Source of the DNA: Deltaproteobacteria bacterium
Lineage (GTDB): Bacteria; Myxococcota; Kuafuiibacteriia; Kuafuiibacteriales; Kuafuiibacteriaceae
Assembly: GCA_016713425.1 (NCBI GenBank)
Contig: JADJPE010000005.1
Span: 7,174,001-7,238,000 of the forward strand
DNA: 64,000 nucleotides
Direction of reading: 5' to 3'
Below, one piece after another: positions 25,550 through 34,829 of the stretch. The position numbers and the translations under genes are program-made. Under the pieces are notes generated by a model. The model made no database searches and was not told the DNA's origin. It saw only the letters and a program-made list of their open reading frames with translations. How positions within the stretch are numbered: the first letter of the stretch is position 1; every line of letters begins with the position of its first letter.

Positions 25550-28299
25550 CCTCCAGGGTGTACCGAACCGAGTCGGAGGTCGTTCCCCGGATCCTCTACA
25601 AGATGGAGGATGACGCTGGTATTCCACGCTACCTACTACTTCGGCACTCCTCGCGCTTCTGGTCTGCCGACGCTCCAAGACCAGAATTGGTGAAGAAGGC
25701 CTACGACGTTCAGCGAGACAAAGCGCCAAGTGAGCTCCTTTGGGAAGTTCCTGAGGGAGACAACGTTCAGGCCCAAACTCGAAGAAGCATTGCTCGCCTG
25801 TTCGCTTGGTTCCTGCTTGCGGAGGATCCACAGCGCCGTCTAGAAGTCAGGCCGGTTGCGACCTTGGCGCACCAGGTTAGCCTCGTTCGCCATGTCTACG
25901 AGAACCCTAACCTTCGAAGAGTGCTGATTGCGGACGAAGTCGGACTCGGCAAGACCGTCGAGGCCGGAATGCTCATTCAGCGAATCCTAGCGGACTCTCC
26001 CTCCAAGCGCGTCATCTACTTCTCACCCGCGAGCCTTGTCGAGAATGTCGCTCGGGAGTTTCGGCGACTCGGTTTGACTCGGTTTCGAGTCTGGGCTTCA
26101 GGAGATTCGACAGCCGACATAGAGCAGGATTCACGCATCATCGCGAGCGTTCACAGAGCCGCTCACGGCAAGCACCTCGAGCGAATCCTAAAAGGACCGC
26201 CTTGGGATGTCATCGTGGTTGACGAGTGCCACCATTTGTCAGCCTGGGAATCAAACGGCGGAAAACCTACACGAAAGTACACGCTCATTCACGAGCTACT
26301 TAAACACCATCCGAGCAATGGCTGGCTCATCTTGCTGAGCGGTACGCCCCATCAAGGTGCACCCGTTCGTTTCGATAACCTCCTCAAGCTACTTCAAGCA
26401 GACAAGGAGCCTCGAGCAGCGCTCGAAGGTCGCGTTATTTACCGTATCAAGGACGACATTCGCGACTGGGATGGAAATCCGCTCTTCCCGGCGCGCCGCG
26501 TAAATCCGCCTACCGTCGTCGACCTAGGTGAACAGCATCGACGGTGGCTGAAAACCATCCATCGTCTCTTCAGTGCTAGGAGTGGAGGGCAAGCCAGCGC
26601 TGCACGACAGCGGGGTGCATCTTGGCGCGCACTTCTCGCGCTCCAGTGGGCCGCGTCAAGTGTCCACGCAGGTTTGGGCTTCATTGCGAGACAGGCCTTG
26701 CGCGCAGGCTGGACACTGGAGGAGCCTCTCGTACGCGAGGCGCTTGCTGCGCTCCGACCCTACCGCGGAGGCTCTCGCGATGAACCCGTCGAACATCTCT
26801 TCCAACGATTGGACAAGGAGATACAACGAAATTCGAGAGGCCATGAGCTCGAGGACTCGGAGTCGGCCGATGAGCTAGATGCGGATGAAGACTGGACGCC
26901 GGACCGAACGGCTCTGAGCGATGCGCTGGAACAGGGCATCAAAATGGCCCAGGAGCGCGCGCACGAGAAGTGGACTACGCTTTTCGAGAAGGTTTTGGGC
27001 GACTTGGAGGAAGAGAAGGTCGTTCTCTTTGCACAGCCGGTAGAGACGGTCACGGCGCTCGCCGAATACGTCAGGGAGCGGACGGGACGCATGCCGGCGC
27101 TGATTATCGGTGACCAGACAGAATACGATCGAAACTTGCAGATCGAGGGGTTTCGTTCGCCTGACGGACCCCAGTTTCTTATCTCCTCTCGCGCAGGCGC
27201 CGAAGGGTTGAATCTACAGGTTGCACGGCGGCTCGTTCATCTGGATGTGCCGTGGAATCCGATGCAGCTGGAGCAACGGGTCGGTCGCGTTCACAGGTTC
27301 GGTTCAAGACGCGAGATCATCGTCGACACCCTCGTCGTCAAGGAGTCCCGAGAGGAGGCTGCCTATAGCATCGCCAGAAGGAAGCTTCAAACGATCGCGA
27401 GCACGATGGGCGAAGGCTCGCGGTTTGAGGTTCTCTATGCTCGCGTGATGGCCCTTGTGCCGCCGAACGAACTCGAAGCGATCCTTGCGAACGGCGCAGT
27501 GGGGCCCTTGTCGGATACGGAGACCGAGCAGCTTTCCCAGCTTGTGGCATCGGGTCACGCAAAGTGGTCTGAGTTTCACGAGCGCTATCGGGAGACGCAC
27601 AATTTGTCGACCCCAGATCGCGGAGAAGCAACCTGGGAAGATCTTCGCGACTTTGCCGTTGAGCATCTGAAGGCTGAAACCGACTTCAGTTTTTCCTCAC
27701 TAGCGTTCAAAGACACCGAGAATGGTCCCGTCGAGAGTTCGCCTCGCGTGAGCGTACTACGGATTGAGAACGAACCGTTTGTCGTGGACGACGACGGAGG
27801 TATGCCCGTCCATAGTAAGGAAACCGGCGAATCCGCGAAGAAGCTAGGGACAAACAGTCCGCCGTTCTTGAGCGCGCTCGCAAAAATTGGGTGGCCAGAT
27901 CGGCACCCGACGGGTGGAGCCCATGTTACCTTGACCGGGAACGACGGCGATATGGTTCCTGGATTTGAACGCCCCTTTGGCTTCGTCGTCATCATCGTGC
28001 AGTACCTAAGAGAGGAAGGCGGGCTCGGTCTGACAGAGCAGGGGATGGAAATGCGCGCCGCAACGGTACAACGGAATGGCGATCGCTCCTCGCTCTCACC
28101 GAAGGATACCGCCGCACTGGTTCGCGCTCTTCGAACCGCGTCTAGAAGGCGTGAGCCCCTTCGAGACGAGTTCCTCCTCGAAGCTATCTCGGCTGCTGAG
28201 TCTGAGATGCTTGCTGAGGCGTCTCAGATCACTACGCGTGAGAGAAATGAGGGAATAAGGCGAGCCGTATTCCCGCTGATGGCTGCAACGGTGGCTTGA
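25546..28299 (+). CDS. SNF2-family DNA helicase/translocase, third gene of GTPase operon
   Basis: A 917-aa superfamily 2 protein. Motif I DEVGLGKTVEAGMLIQ lies near residue 130, and motif II is DECHH (226) rather than DEAH. Motif III is LLSGTPHQGAP. Motif V is SRAGAEGLNLQVARR, and motif VI QRVGRVHRFGS lies near 577. It lacks the DUF3883 end of the helicase at 11252 and has a different helical C-terminus, so it is not a duplicate of it. RapA/DrmD-type SNF2 proteins translocate on duplex DNA. Start-stop coupling to the small helical protein makes it part of a three-gene unit. The sequence is intact, unlike much of the surroundings. Confidence 0.85.
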   Translation: MTSRVYRTESEVVPRILYKMEDDAGIPRYLLLRHSSRFWSADAPRPELVKKAYDVQRDKAPSELLWEVPEGDNVQAQTRRSIARLFAWFLLAEDPQRRLEVRPVATLAHQVSLVRHVYENPNLRRVLIADEVGLGKTVEAGMLIQRILADSPSKRVIYFSPASLVENVAREFRRLGLTRFRVWASGDSTADIEQDSRIIASVHRAAHGKHLERILKGPPWDVIVVDECHHLSAWESNGGKPTRKYTLIHELLKHHPSNGWLILLSGTPHQGAPVRFDNLLKLLQADKEPRAALEGRVIYRIKDDIRDWDGNPLFPARRVNPPTVVDLGEQHRRWLKTIHRLFSARSGGQASAARQRGASWRALLALQWAASSVHAGLGFIARQALRAGWTLEEPLVREALAALRPYRGGSRDEPVEHLFQRLDKEIQRNSRGHELEDSESADELDADEDWTPDRTALSDALEQGIKMAQERAHEKWTTLFEKVLGDLEEEKVVLFAQPVETVTALAEYVRERTGRMPALIIGDQTEYDRNLQIEGFRSPDGPQFLISSRAGAEGLNLQVARRLVHLDVPWNPMQLEQRVGRVHRFGSRREIIVDTLVVKESREEAAYSIARRKLQTIASTMGEGSRFEVLYARVMALVPPNELEAILANGAVGPLSDTETEQLSQLVASGHAKWSEFHERYRETHNLSTPDRGEATWEDLRDFAVEHLKAETDFSFSSLAFKDTENGPVESSPRVSVLRIENEPFVVDDDGGMPVHSKETGESAKKLGTNSPPFLSALAKIGWPDRHPTGGAHVTLTGNDGDMVPGFERPFGFVVIIVQYLREEGGLGLTEQGMEMRAATVQRNGDRSSLSPKDTAALVRALRTASRRREPLRDEFLLEAISAAESEMLAEASQITTRERNEGIRRAVFPLMAATVA

Positions 28300-28635
28300 T
28301 TGGGTCTTGCGACGCTCCAAACGGTCAACCGCGGGCCGGGAGGCTGATAACGTCCTTCTCGATCATCGCTCGCGCGAGGCTGGTCATGACGCTACCGCGC
28401 GCGGATGGCGAGCCGTGGCAAACGTTGTCTCGATTGGGGGCCTGGCCCAAGGTACGGCTTGGCCGCGTTTAGCGAGTCTGGGGACGTTCACGTGGCGATT
28501 CCGATGACGGGGCTCTCGCTGGGGCGTCACACCGTGGCGATCGAGGTGCAGCTAGGTGAACCCCGCCTTGACCACCCCTGCGCGCAAGTGGCTGGAATCA
28601 TGCGACTCCTCATCGATCCGTAGATGCAAGTCGGC
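28300..28635. other. region without a supportable gene
   Basis: After the helicase stop I see only short open frames. One plus-strand frame (28405-28623) contains a beta-rich stretch, MTGLSLGRHTVAIEVQLG, that could be a fragment of a secreted protein. It has no start site context and I do not call it. No terminator hairpin stood out. Confidence 0.3.
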
Positions 28636-29125
28636 CTACGCCGCAGGCCTCGGGTCGATGCGGGAGGCCATCTGGTCTTGGTCGATGAGGTGCTCGAGCT
28701 GCAGGCCGAGCGAGGAGCTCGCGCTCGTCGACGTTGGGCTCGGTGGTGACGTTGGCAACGGACTCGTCGGGTCCAGTGGCGACCATGTTGAGATGGCCTT
28801 CCGCCAGCTCCTCGAAGGCCATGGGGGCGGTCATGGCCTTGCCCGCTTCGCACAGACGTCGCTCCAATGTGCGCTCGAGCAACAGGGCGAGCATGCACAG
28901 CGACACGTGAGCGCGGACCTTCGGGTCGGTGTGATGAAAGACGGGCCGTAGCTCGAGGCCCCTCTTGATGGTCTGGAAATCCTTCTCGACCGCGTCCTTG
29001 GCGCGATAGAGCCCGACCATCTCGGTGGCGCTCTGCGGGAGGTCGGCGTGGGCGACGAGGAGCACGAAGCCATCGGTGCTGGGACGATGCTCGTACCCAG
29101 CAGCCGCGATGTCGGCACTCCGCAT
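28636..29125 (-). pseudogene. C-terminal remnant of an IS1634/IS4-type transposase
   Basis: The minus strand encodes the characteristic C-terminal block YRAKDAVEKDFQTIKRGLEL, then HHTDPKVRAHVSLCMLALLL, then MTAPMAFEELAEGHLNMV of large DDE transposases. After NVDEREL the frame shifts by one. The family-like ending LGLQLEHLIDQDQMASRID then continues in another frame to a stop at 28636. No N-terminal or catalytic part is present. This is debris, not an active element. Confidence 0.7.
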
Positions 29126-29271
29126 TTCAACATCAACTTGCCCACATCTGCCGTGCGCCGGCTAGAGTTACGCATGACCCAGGCATTCTCGTGCTGGGGA
29201 GTCAGTCTATTCTTCGTCGTTCGATGATGACGGGCTTCTCGAGGAAGCCACGCGGTCTGTTGATGCCGACA

Positions 29272-30237
29272 TCACGTTCTCCGACGACCTGATGATCGGA
29301 ATGCGGATGACGTGGACGGTGCGATCGGCGAAGCGTCTCGGTTTCGCGCTGAGTTCGGTAATATGGGCAGGGTCTTTCGGTGATGAGCGCGATTTTGCCG
29401 ACGGGATGGCTGGACAGCCTTGTGAAGTTGCGCGGCAACACCGCTCCCGGTCCTCACGTTTCGATCCGCGCTTCTCGCCGAGGCGAGAAGCGATGGCCCT
29501 GTCGTGTACGCCGATTCGTCGGCCGCCAAGTACACCGCAAGTGCCGCGACCTCGTCGACGGAACCGAAGCGACGGAGTGGTGTGTCCTTCGTGTATTCGG
29601 CCATTCGAAGCGCGCGATCTGGGCCACTGCCGAGCAATGTCTCCCACATCGGTGTCAGGATGGCCGCCGGTTGGATGACGTTGCACCGGACACGCAGTCC
29701 CTGCTCGGCGCAGTACAGAGCCACGGACTTGGTGTGATTGCGGACGGCCGCTTTGCTTGATGCGTAGGGGGCGGCTCCAGGTATGCCGACCAGACCAGAT
29801 CGCGAACCGACGTTGATTATCGACCCCACCCCGGTGCGCCGCATCGCCCGGATGCCATGCTTGCAGCCCAGAAACACGCCATCGAGGTTGGTTGCGTGTA
29901 CCGACCGCCAGTTCTCGATTGAGACATGTTCGGGATCATGCGGGTCCGAGGCTCCCTCGAATCCGGTGATGCCTGCATTGTTCGCGAGCACGTCAATACG
30001 CGCCTGGAGCTCGAGCACCTTGCTGATCACTCGCTCCCAATCCGACTCAAGGCGTACGTCAAGGTGCATGTAGCTTGCACGCTCGCCAAGCTCTGTGGCC
30101 TTGGCCTGGCCCAATTCGTCTTGGATGTCGGTCAGAACCACCCGTGCACCCTCGCGATGAAACGCACGAGCTATACCCTCCCCAATTCCTCTGGCGGCTC
30201 CAGTAATCAGGGCAACCTTGTCTGCCAATCGCGTCAT
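29272..30237 (-). CDS. SDR-family oxidoreductase with replaced C-terminus
   Basis: NAD(P)-dependent short-chain dehydrogenase. The nucleotide-binding TGAARGIGEG lies near residue 12. NNAG follows, then the catalytic serine in NVGSRSGLVG and YASSK as the YxxxK pair. AGGGAG lies six bases before the ATG at 30237. Up to AYTTG (about 29497, residue 247) it is a normal family member. The usual C-terminal xxDGG strand is replaced by about 75 unrelated residues reading through mosaic sequence to 29272. Activity may be impaired, as the last strand shapes the tetramer interface. The substrate is unknown. Confidence 0.75.
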   Translation of the reverse strand: MTRLADKVALITGAARGIGEGIARAFHREGARVVLTDIQDELGQAKATELGERASYMHLDVRLESDWERVISKVLELQARIDVLANNAGITGFEGASDPHDPEHVSIENWRSVHATNLDGVFLGCKHGIRAMRRTGVGSIINVGSRSGLVGIPGAAPYASSKAAVRNHTKSVALYCAEQGLRVRCNVIQPAAILTPMWETLLGSGPDRALRMAEYTKDTPLRRFGSVDEVAALAVYLAADESAYTTGPSLLASARSADRNVRTGSGVAAQLHKAVQPSRRQNRAHHRKTLPILPNSARNRDASPIAPSTSSAFRSSGRRRT

Positions 30238-30398
30238 TCTCTCCCTCGCTTCCTCTTCGCGTGTCGCGCGCGGGCACGCGCCGCTTCGGTGAAGGCCGAC
30301 CCATCCCAGAGCCGAGGTCCAGAACGCGCGGCGAGGCCAGTGCCCGGGCCCGGATGATGCCATGGCGGCGAAGCTGGCCCAGACGAAAACTCTCAGCC

Positions 30399-30541
30399 TC
30401 TCGTGGCTGTGTCTCGTGGCTGTGTCTCGTGGCTGTGTCTCGTGGCTGGGTCTCGTGGCTGGGTCTCGAGGCTGGGTCTCGTGGCTGGGTCTCGTGTCTG
30501 TGCCTCGTGTCTGGGTCTCGTGGCTGTGTCTTGTGTCTTGT
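30399..30541. repeat. 13-bp tandem repeat array upstream of arsR
   Basis: About eleven units of TCTCGTGGCTGTG, with variants ending GGG and a few internal substitutions, run head to tail. Because 13 is not a multiple of three, all three frames read a 13-residue periodic pattern, which creates a spurious open frame in front of arsR. It is a candidate length-variable locus next to the arsenic promoter. Confidence 0.85.
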
Positions 30542-30563
30542 GCGGAGCGGCTCCTTGTCGTAT

Positions 30564-30579
30564 ATCGTCGATTAACGAT
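30564..30579. promoter_or_regulatory. candidate ArsR operator
   Basis: Inverted repeat ATCGTcgattaACGAT overlapping the first base pair of the arsR start codon (30578). Dyads of this kind in ars promoters are bound by the ArsR dimer. There is no Shine-Dalgarno in front of the ATG, so the transcript may be leaderless and start inside this site. The role is inferred from position and symmetry. Confidence 0.5.
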
Positions 30580-30919
30580 GGCTAGCGTTTCAGCCGACGT
30601 ATGCGTTCCCAAGGACGACCAAAGCCCTGATCTCAGGCCCGTGGAAGGGCCCGAGGCCGATGCAGAGCTGGCGGCTTTGTCCAAGGCCCTGGCCCACCCG
30701 GCGAGGGTTCGAATCTTGCGGCTGCTGGCCCGCAAAAGCGCCTGCATTTGTGGGGAAATCGTAGGCGAGCTGGACCTCGCGCAGTCCACCGTTTCGCAAC
30801 ACCTGAAGGTCATGAAAGAAGCGGGCCTGATCCAGGGCGAGGTGGATGGGCCGCGCGTCTGCTACTGCCTGAGCCCCCGGGTGCTCCGGCGCTTCAAGGC
30901 GCTGGTGGGCGGCCTGTAA
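30578..30919 (+). CDS. arsR: ArsR-family arsenic-responsive repressor
   Basis: A 113-aa winged-helix metalloregulator. The DNA-binding region is ELDLAQSTVSQHLKVMKEAG. A cysteine pair in SACICGEI, in the helix before it, matches the CxC arsenite-sensing site of classical ArsR. It is the first gene of an operon with the ACR3 pump (16 bases downstream) and arsenate reductase. I start it at 30578; the frame is open upstream only because of the 13-bp repeats. It is expected to repress its own operon until As(III) binds. Confidence 0.9.
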   Translation: MASVSADVCVPKDDQSPDLRPVEGPEADAELAALSKALAHPARVRILRLLARKSACICGEIVGELDLAQSTVSQHLKVMKEAGLIQGEVDGPRVCYCLSPRVLRRFKALVGGL

Positions 30920-30935
30920 CTATCGAGAAACGACG

Positions 30936-32054
30936 ATGATTGCACGAGAAGACCCCGGCCTCATCGGCCGCCTGTCCTTTCTGGACCGCTACCTGACCCT
31001 GTGGATCTTCGCCGCGATGGCGGGCGGCATCGGGCTCGGCTTCGCCGCGCCGGGTGTCGTGGGCGCGCTCGACGCCATGAGCGTCGGCACGACCAGCATC
31101 CCCATCGCCATTGGGCTCATCCTCATGATGTACCCGCCGCTGGCCAAGGTTCGCTACGAGGAGCTCGGCCGGGTCTTCCGCAACAAGCGCGTGCTCGTGC
31201 TGTCGCTCGTGCAGAACTGGATCGTGGGGCCGGTGCTGATGTTCGGGCTGGCCATCGTGTTCCTACGCGACAAGCCCGAGTACATGATCGGGCTCATCCT
31301 CATCGGGCTCGCGCGCTGCATCGCCATGGTGATCGTCTGGAACGACCTGGCGAAGGGCGACCGCGAGTACTGCGCCGGGCTGGTGGCGTTCAACTCGATC
31401 TTTCAGGTCCTGTTCTTCTCGGTCTATGCGTACTTCTTCGCCACGCTGCTGCCGACCTGGTGGCTAGGGCTCGAAGGCGCGGCCCTCGACATCACCATCC
31501 TCGACATAGCCCAGAGCGTCGCCATCTACCTGGGCATTCCGTTCGCCGCGGGGTTCCTGACGCGTAGGGTACTGGTGGGTGCCAAGGGTCGTGACTGGTA
31601 CGAGGAAAAATTCGCGCCGCGCATCGGACCCATCACCCTCGTGTCGCTGCTCTTCACCATCGTCGTGATGTTCTCGCTCAAGGGCGAGGCCATCGTGGAG
31701 CTGCCGCTCGACGTGCTGCGCATCGCGCTACCGCTGCTCATCTACTTCGTGGTGATGTTCGTGATCTCGTTCTTCATGAGCAAGCGCGCGGGAGCGAGCT
31801 ACGAGCAATCCGCAACGCTGTCCTTCACCGCGGCGTCGAACAACTTCGAGCTCGCCATCGCGGTGGCCATCGCCAGCTTTGGTATCCACAGCGGCGCCGC
31901 CTTTGCTGCCGTCATCGGACCGCTCGTCGAGGTGCCCGTGCTGATCGGCCTCGTCAACGTCGCGCTGTGGTTCGGCAAGAAGTACTTCCCCGAGGCCAAC
32001 CTCGGGCTTCGAGAAACTCCGCGCGAGACCGGCGCGGCCACGGAGGTTTCATGA
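30936..32054 (+). CDS. acr3: ACR3-family arsenite efflux transporter
   Basis: A 372-aa polytopic membrane protein with about ten hydrophobic segments. It has the ACR3 signature GLARCIAMVIVWNDLAKGD, which carries the essential cysteine, and a conserved end FTAASNNFELAIAVAIASFG. It exports As(III) across the inner membrane using the proton-motive force. It is flanked by arsR and arsC, and its stop overlaps the arsC start (ATGA at 32051-32054), so pump and reductase are cotranslated. Intact, normal length. Confidence 0.93.
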   Translation: MIAREDPGLIGRLSFLDRYLTLWIFAAMAGGIGLGFAAPGVVGALDAMSVGTTSIPIAIGLILMMYPPLAKVRYEELGRVFRNKRVLVLSLVQNWIVGPVLMFGLAIVFLRDKPEYMIGLILIGLARCIAMVIVWNDLAKGDREYCAGLVAFNSIFQVLFFSVYAYFFATLLPTWWLGLEGAALDITILDIAQSVAIYLGIPFAAGFLTRRVLVGAKGRDWYEEKFAPRIGPITLVSLLFTIVVMFSLKGEAIVELPLDVLRIALPLLIYFVVMFVISFFMSKRAGASYEQSATLSFTAASNNFELAIAVAIASFGIHSGAAFAAVIGPLVEVPVLIGLVNVALWFGKKYFPEANLGLRETPRETGAATEVS

Positions 32055-32497
32055 AACCAGGCATCTTGTTTCTCTGCGTCGCCAACTCAGCTCGCAGCCA
32101 GATGGCCGAAGGTCTCGCCCGGATGATCTTTGGTGATGGAGTTCTGGTGCAGAGCGCCGGCAGCGAGCCGAGCACCGTCAACCCGTACGCCGTCCAGGTG
32201 ATGAAGGAACTGGGCGTCGACCTGACGACCCACGCGTCGAAGTCGGTGCAGACCATCGACGCCGAGACCGTTGGCACGGTCATCACACTCTGCGCGGAGG
32301 AGGTGTGCCCGGTCTTCCTCGGTGCGGCCCGGCGTCTGCACTGGCCGATCCCGGACCCGGCAAGCAAAGACGCGAGCATTCCTCGCGAAGAGATGCTGAC
32401 GCGATTTCGCACTGCGCGGGACACCCTTCGCGAGAAGCTCGAGCAATATCGGAGCACGCTCCTCGAAGAAGATTCGGCTGCGTCCTTTGCGGAGTAA
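32051..32497 (+). CDS. arsC: arsenate reductase, low-molecular-weight phosphatase fold
   Basis: A 148-aa reductase of the LMW protein-tyrosine-phosphatase type. The N-terminal P-loop is LCVANSARSQMAEG, giving the CX5R nucleophile. The redox segment ITLCAEEVCPVF supplies further cysteines, and the acid loop WPIPDPAS follows. It converts As(V) to As(III) for export by the coupled ACR3 pump. The start at 32051 is fixed by overlap with the acr3 stop. Intact. Downstream sequence is IS66 debris. Confidence 0.9.
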   Translation: MKPGILFLCVANSARSQMAEGLARMIFGDGVLVQSAGSEPSTVNPYAVQVMKELGVDLTTHASKSVQTIDAETVGTVITLCAEEVCPVFLGAARRLHWPIPDPASKDASIPREEMLTRFRTARDTLREKLEQYRSTLLEEDSAASFAE

Positions 32498-32511
32498 CTG
32501 TTTCGTAGGTG

Positions 32512-32850
32512 CCCATACGGATTGAGTCGATGCAGCGCGCAGGATGCGATCAACGATCGGTACACGGTGTAGACCTCGAGCCCCGCCTTGGTCACAAAGT
32601 GCATCCAGTTGTCGAGCCCCTTCTTCAACGATCGCAGCTCGCGCTCCCAGTCGTTGTTGCGCAGCTTCAGGCGCGGATCTGCGAGGAACGCTCGACGCGC
32701 ATCGTGGACATCGGTGAGGTTGGTCGCGTAGTTCGGCGCTGTTTCGATCCGGCCGCAAGGCTCAGCGCGCGTTCTTGCTTGCTTCATCCACGCGTCGAAC
32801 GCGTCCACGAGCGGCGTAGCATGTTTGACACGGAACGCGTCACGGAGACG
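32512..32850 (-). pseudogene. IS66-family TnpC remnant A
   Basis: The minus strand carries the C-terminal signature of IS66 TnpC: NDWERELRSLKKGLDNWMHF followed by TKAGLEVYTVYRSLIASCAL. The catalytic DDE residues are absent. The segment from about 32535 to 32660 and a 43-base piece around 32805-32850 both recur at 35880-36040 (remnant B) in a rearranged arrangement. Confidence 0.75.
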
Positions 32851-33097
32851 CGCTCTCTCTCTTCATCTGCGCGCACGCAGCGGACACACAGAACGCCACT
32901 CATGAACGGCTATGTGATCGGCGCCGTCGCACCCGACATCTCGACCCGCAGGCCGGCAGCCGTCTCGAGGACCCAACGAGTCTCCGCCTGCGCGACCTCC
33001 GACGGAGACAGCGACGTGGTGAGCGGAACGAAGGCCAGCTCATCCACGCCCGACCGTGTGGACGAGGTGGCGCCAGCTCTGAAAGCATGCAACTAAA

Positions 33098-33474
33098 TCA
33101 ACGTTTGTGGCATACCTTGGCTTCTGCACAGGCAGGACCATCAAGCAGTCGACAGGGGTCGGTCTCAAGTTCACGAAGGCACGCCTCCATGATCGGCACG
33201 GCGCACTCCGACGTGCTCAAATTCGTCTCGCAAGCAGTTATCGGCGTGCGCTGATAGTAGGCGTTTCCACAAACAACCACGCCTTCTTCTCCCCGCGCGC
33301 TGCAATGAACTTGCGACAGAGCTCTGCTCGCTCTGTGGTCGATAGCTCGCGAAGCGTCTTCGCAGGCGGAGCTTCGGCGCCGCTCTCCGGGAAGTCTGCT
33401 TGGGCACCGCAGCTTGCTGCCAAGAAAAACATCGTGTGAGTGGCAGCGACCATGATCGCTTTTCGCATCGTCAT
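33098..33474 (-). pseudogene. small cysteine-rich lipoprotein gene with frameshift
   Basis: From the ATG at 33474 (GGAGAAG just upstream) the frame encodes a lipoprotein signal, AATHTMFFLAASCGAQ with lipobox cysteine, followed by LRELSTTERAELCRKFIAARG. Near 33270 the frame must change by one base. It then continues as VVCGNAYYQRTPITACETNL, with six more cysteines, and stops at 33098. The two halves together make about 125 residues. The shift lies close to a GGGG run, so it may be real decay or a sequencing error. No family is recognised. It follows the frameshifted IPT-domain gene by 37 bases. Confidence 0.55.
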
Positions 33475-33510
33475 AAACTCTTCTCCTTCGACATAGCCCA
33501 ATGCCTCAAA

Positions 33511-34829
33511 TTACCTGTCATCGACCCGAAGCTTCGTATCGAGCTCGAAGTGAACACTGGCGGCCCAATCATTGTGCGATGGATTCGTGAAGACGACGGC
33601 GGCATCGACGAAGCCATAGACGCGGCTCGATCGTTCATCGAAATCCAAGTTCCATCGCGTGAATTCGATTCCGCGCATCGATACGCCTCGCCATTCATTC
33701 ATTTGATTGAACGTGTCCCCAGCCAAGAGCGCCACAGGTACCACACCAGCCTGGTCAATTCTCATGTGGAGCGCTACGTACTGAGGACGAAGCTGGTTGC
33801 ATTCAAAGAAAACACCGTACACGATGGCGTTCGCCACGCCTGTTTGACCCACGGCGTACATATCTCCCGCGATGTTCTGCACCATCGGACTGGCTTCGAG
33901 GTCAACACGCATGAAGGTCGGAAAGAGGCCGTTAGGAGCCCATTCGGGCACTGCACCGATCTCAACGCGACCGCTACGGTTGTTGTCAAAGAGGCCCGCC
34001 GTAGTCACATCGAAAGCATCAACACACAACGGAAAAGGGCTACTCGGTACGTTTGCAAGTGGTCGAATCTCTACCCATCCAGGGTAGGTTTCTGGCATCG
34101 GCATCGTCAGGCACGGCTTGTCGGACTCAGGCGTCTGTGTTCGTTCGCTTCCCTTGAACGCGGTGATATCGAAGCAGTAGTACATACCGGGCTTGAGTCC
34201 GGTGATGGGCTCGGATGTCTCGTTCGGATCCAGCGCAGGCAATAGGTCAACAAACTTTCCACCCGTTCCGGTCTTCATGGAGACACGGAAACCATCCTCG
34301 TTGTTTGAGTTGTCGTGCCAGAACAACATGGCTGTCGTCGGCGAAGTCGCAACAGCCTGCCGACCGCTGGAGGCGTTGGACCCGGTGGCGGGTCGATTGT
34401 GATGTGCAAAATATTGGCAAGCCATGCACCGCTCGTGTAGCGGCTACCGTCGAAATCCAAACACTCGGAGCTGATGTGGAAAGACAAGCGTGCCGGGCCC
34501 GAGCTGATGTCCGACGGAACAACCGCTGTTGCCAATGTATCGTCCAGGATCGTGAGATTGGCCGTTTGAGTACGGGGTGCTGATGGCTCCTCGCGCGAAA
34601 ACCAAGCACGTGCTCCTCTTGGAAGTCGGTTGAAATTCTTGCCTACAATCTGAATGGTTCTGCCTTGGACGGCCCTCGTCTCGATGATCCCATCAATGAC
34701 GATATCGGGTGGCTGTGGTGGACATTGGTCGGCGTGGGCCAGTCGCAAGAACACGGTGCTGAGGCCAACAAACACACCGATCGAAATGGCGTATCGTTCG
34801 ATTCCTGACCCTCTTGTCGTGGGCAACAT
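33511..34829 (-). pseudogene. secreted IPT/FnIII-like protein gene with frameshift
   Basis: From 34829 the frame gives a signal peptide (SIGVFVGLSTVFLRLAHADQ). An IPT/TIG-like domain follows (VQGRTIQIVGKNFNRLPRGA) up to a proline-rich linker near 34385. The continuing fibronectin-III-like domain (PTTAMLFWHDNSNNEDGFRV) and a C-terminal region of about 190 residues lie in another frame. They end at 33511. Joined, this is a protein of about 440 aa. A single base change in the linker would restore it. Probably an exported surface protein of unknown role. Confidence 0.6.

Noticed and set aside
30362..30577. Hydrophobic repeat peptide in front of ArsR
   Set aside because: It arises from the 13-bp tandem repeats, which read similarly in all frames; no family member has such an extension.
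30238..30813. N-terminal extension of the SDR frame by about 190 residues
   Set aside because: It is antisense to arsR and the 13-bp repeats; the family domain and a ribosome site place the start at 30237.
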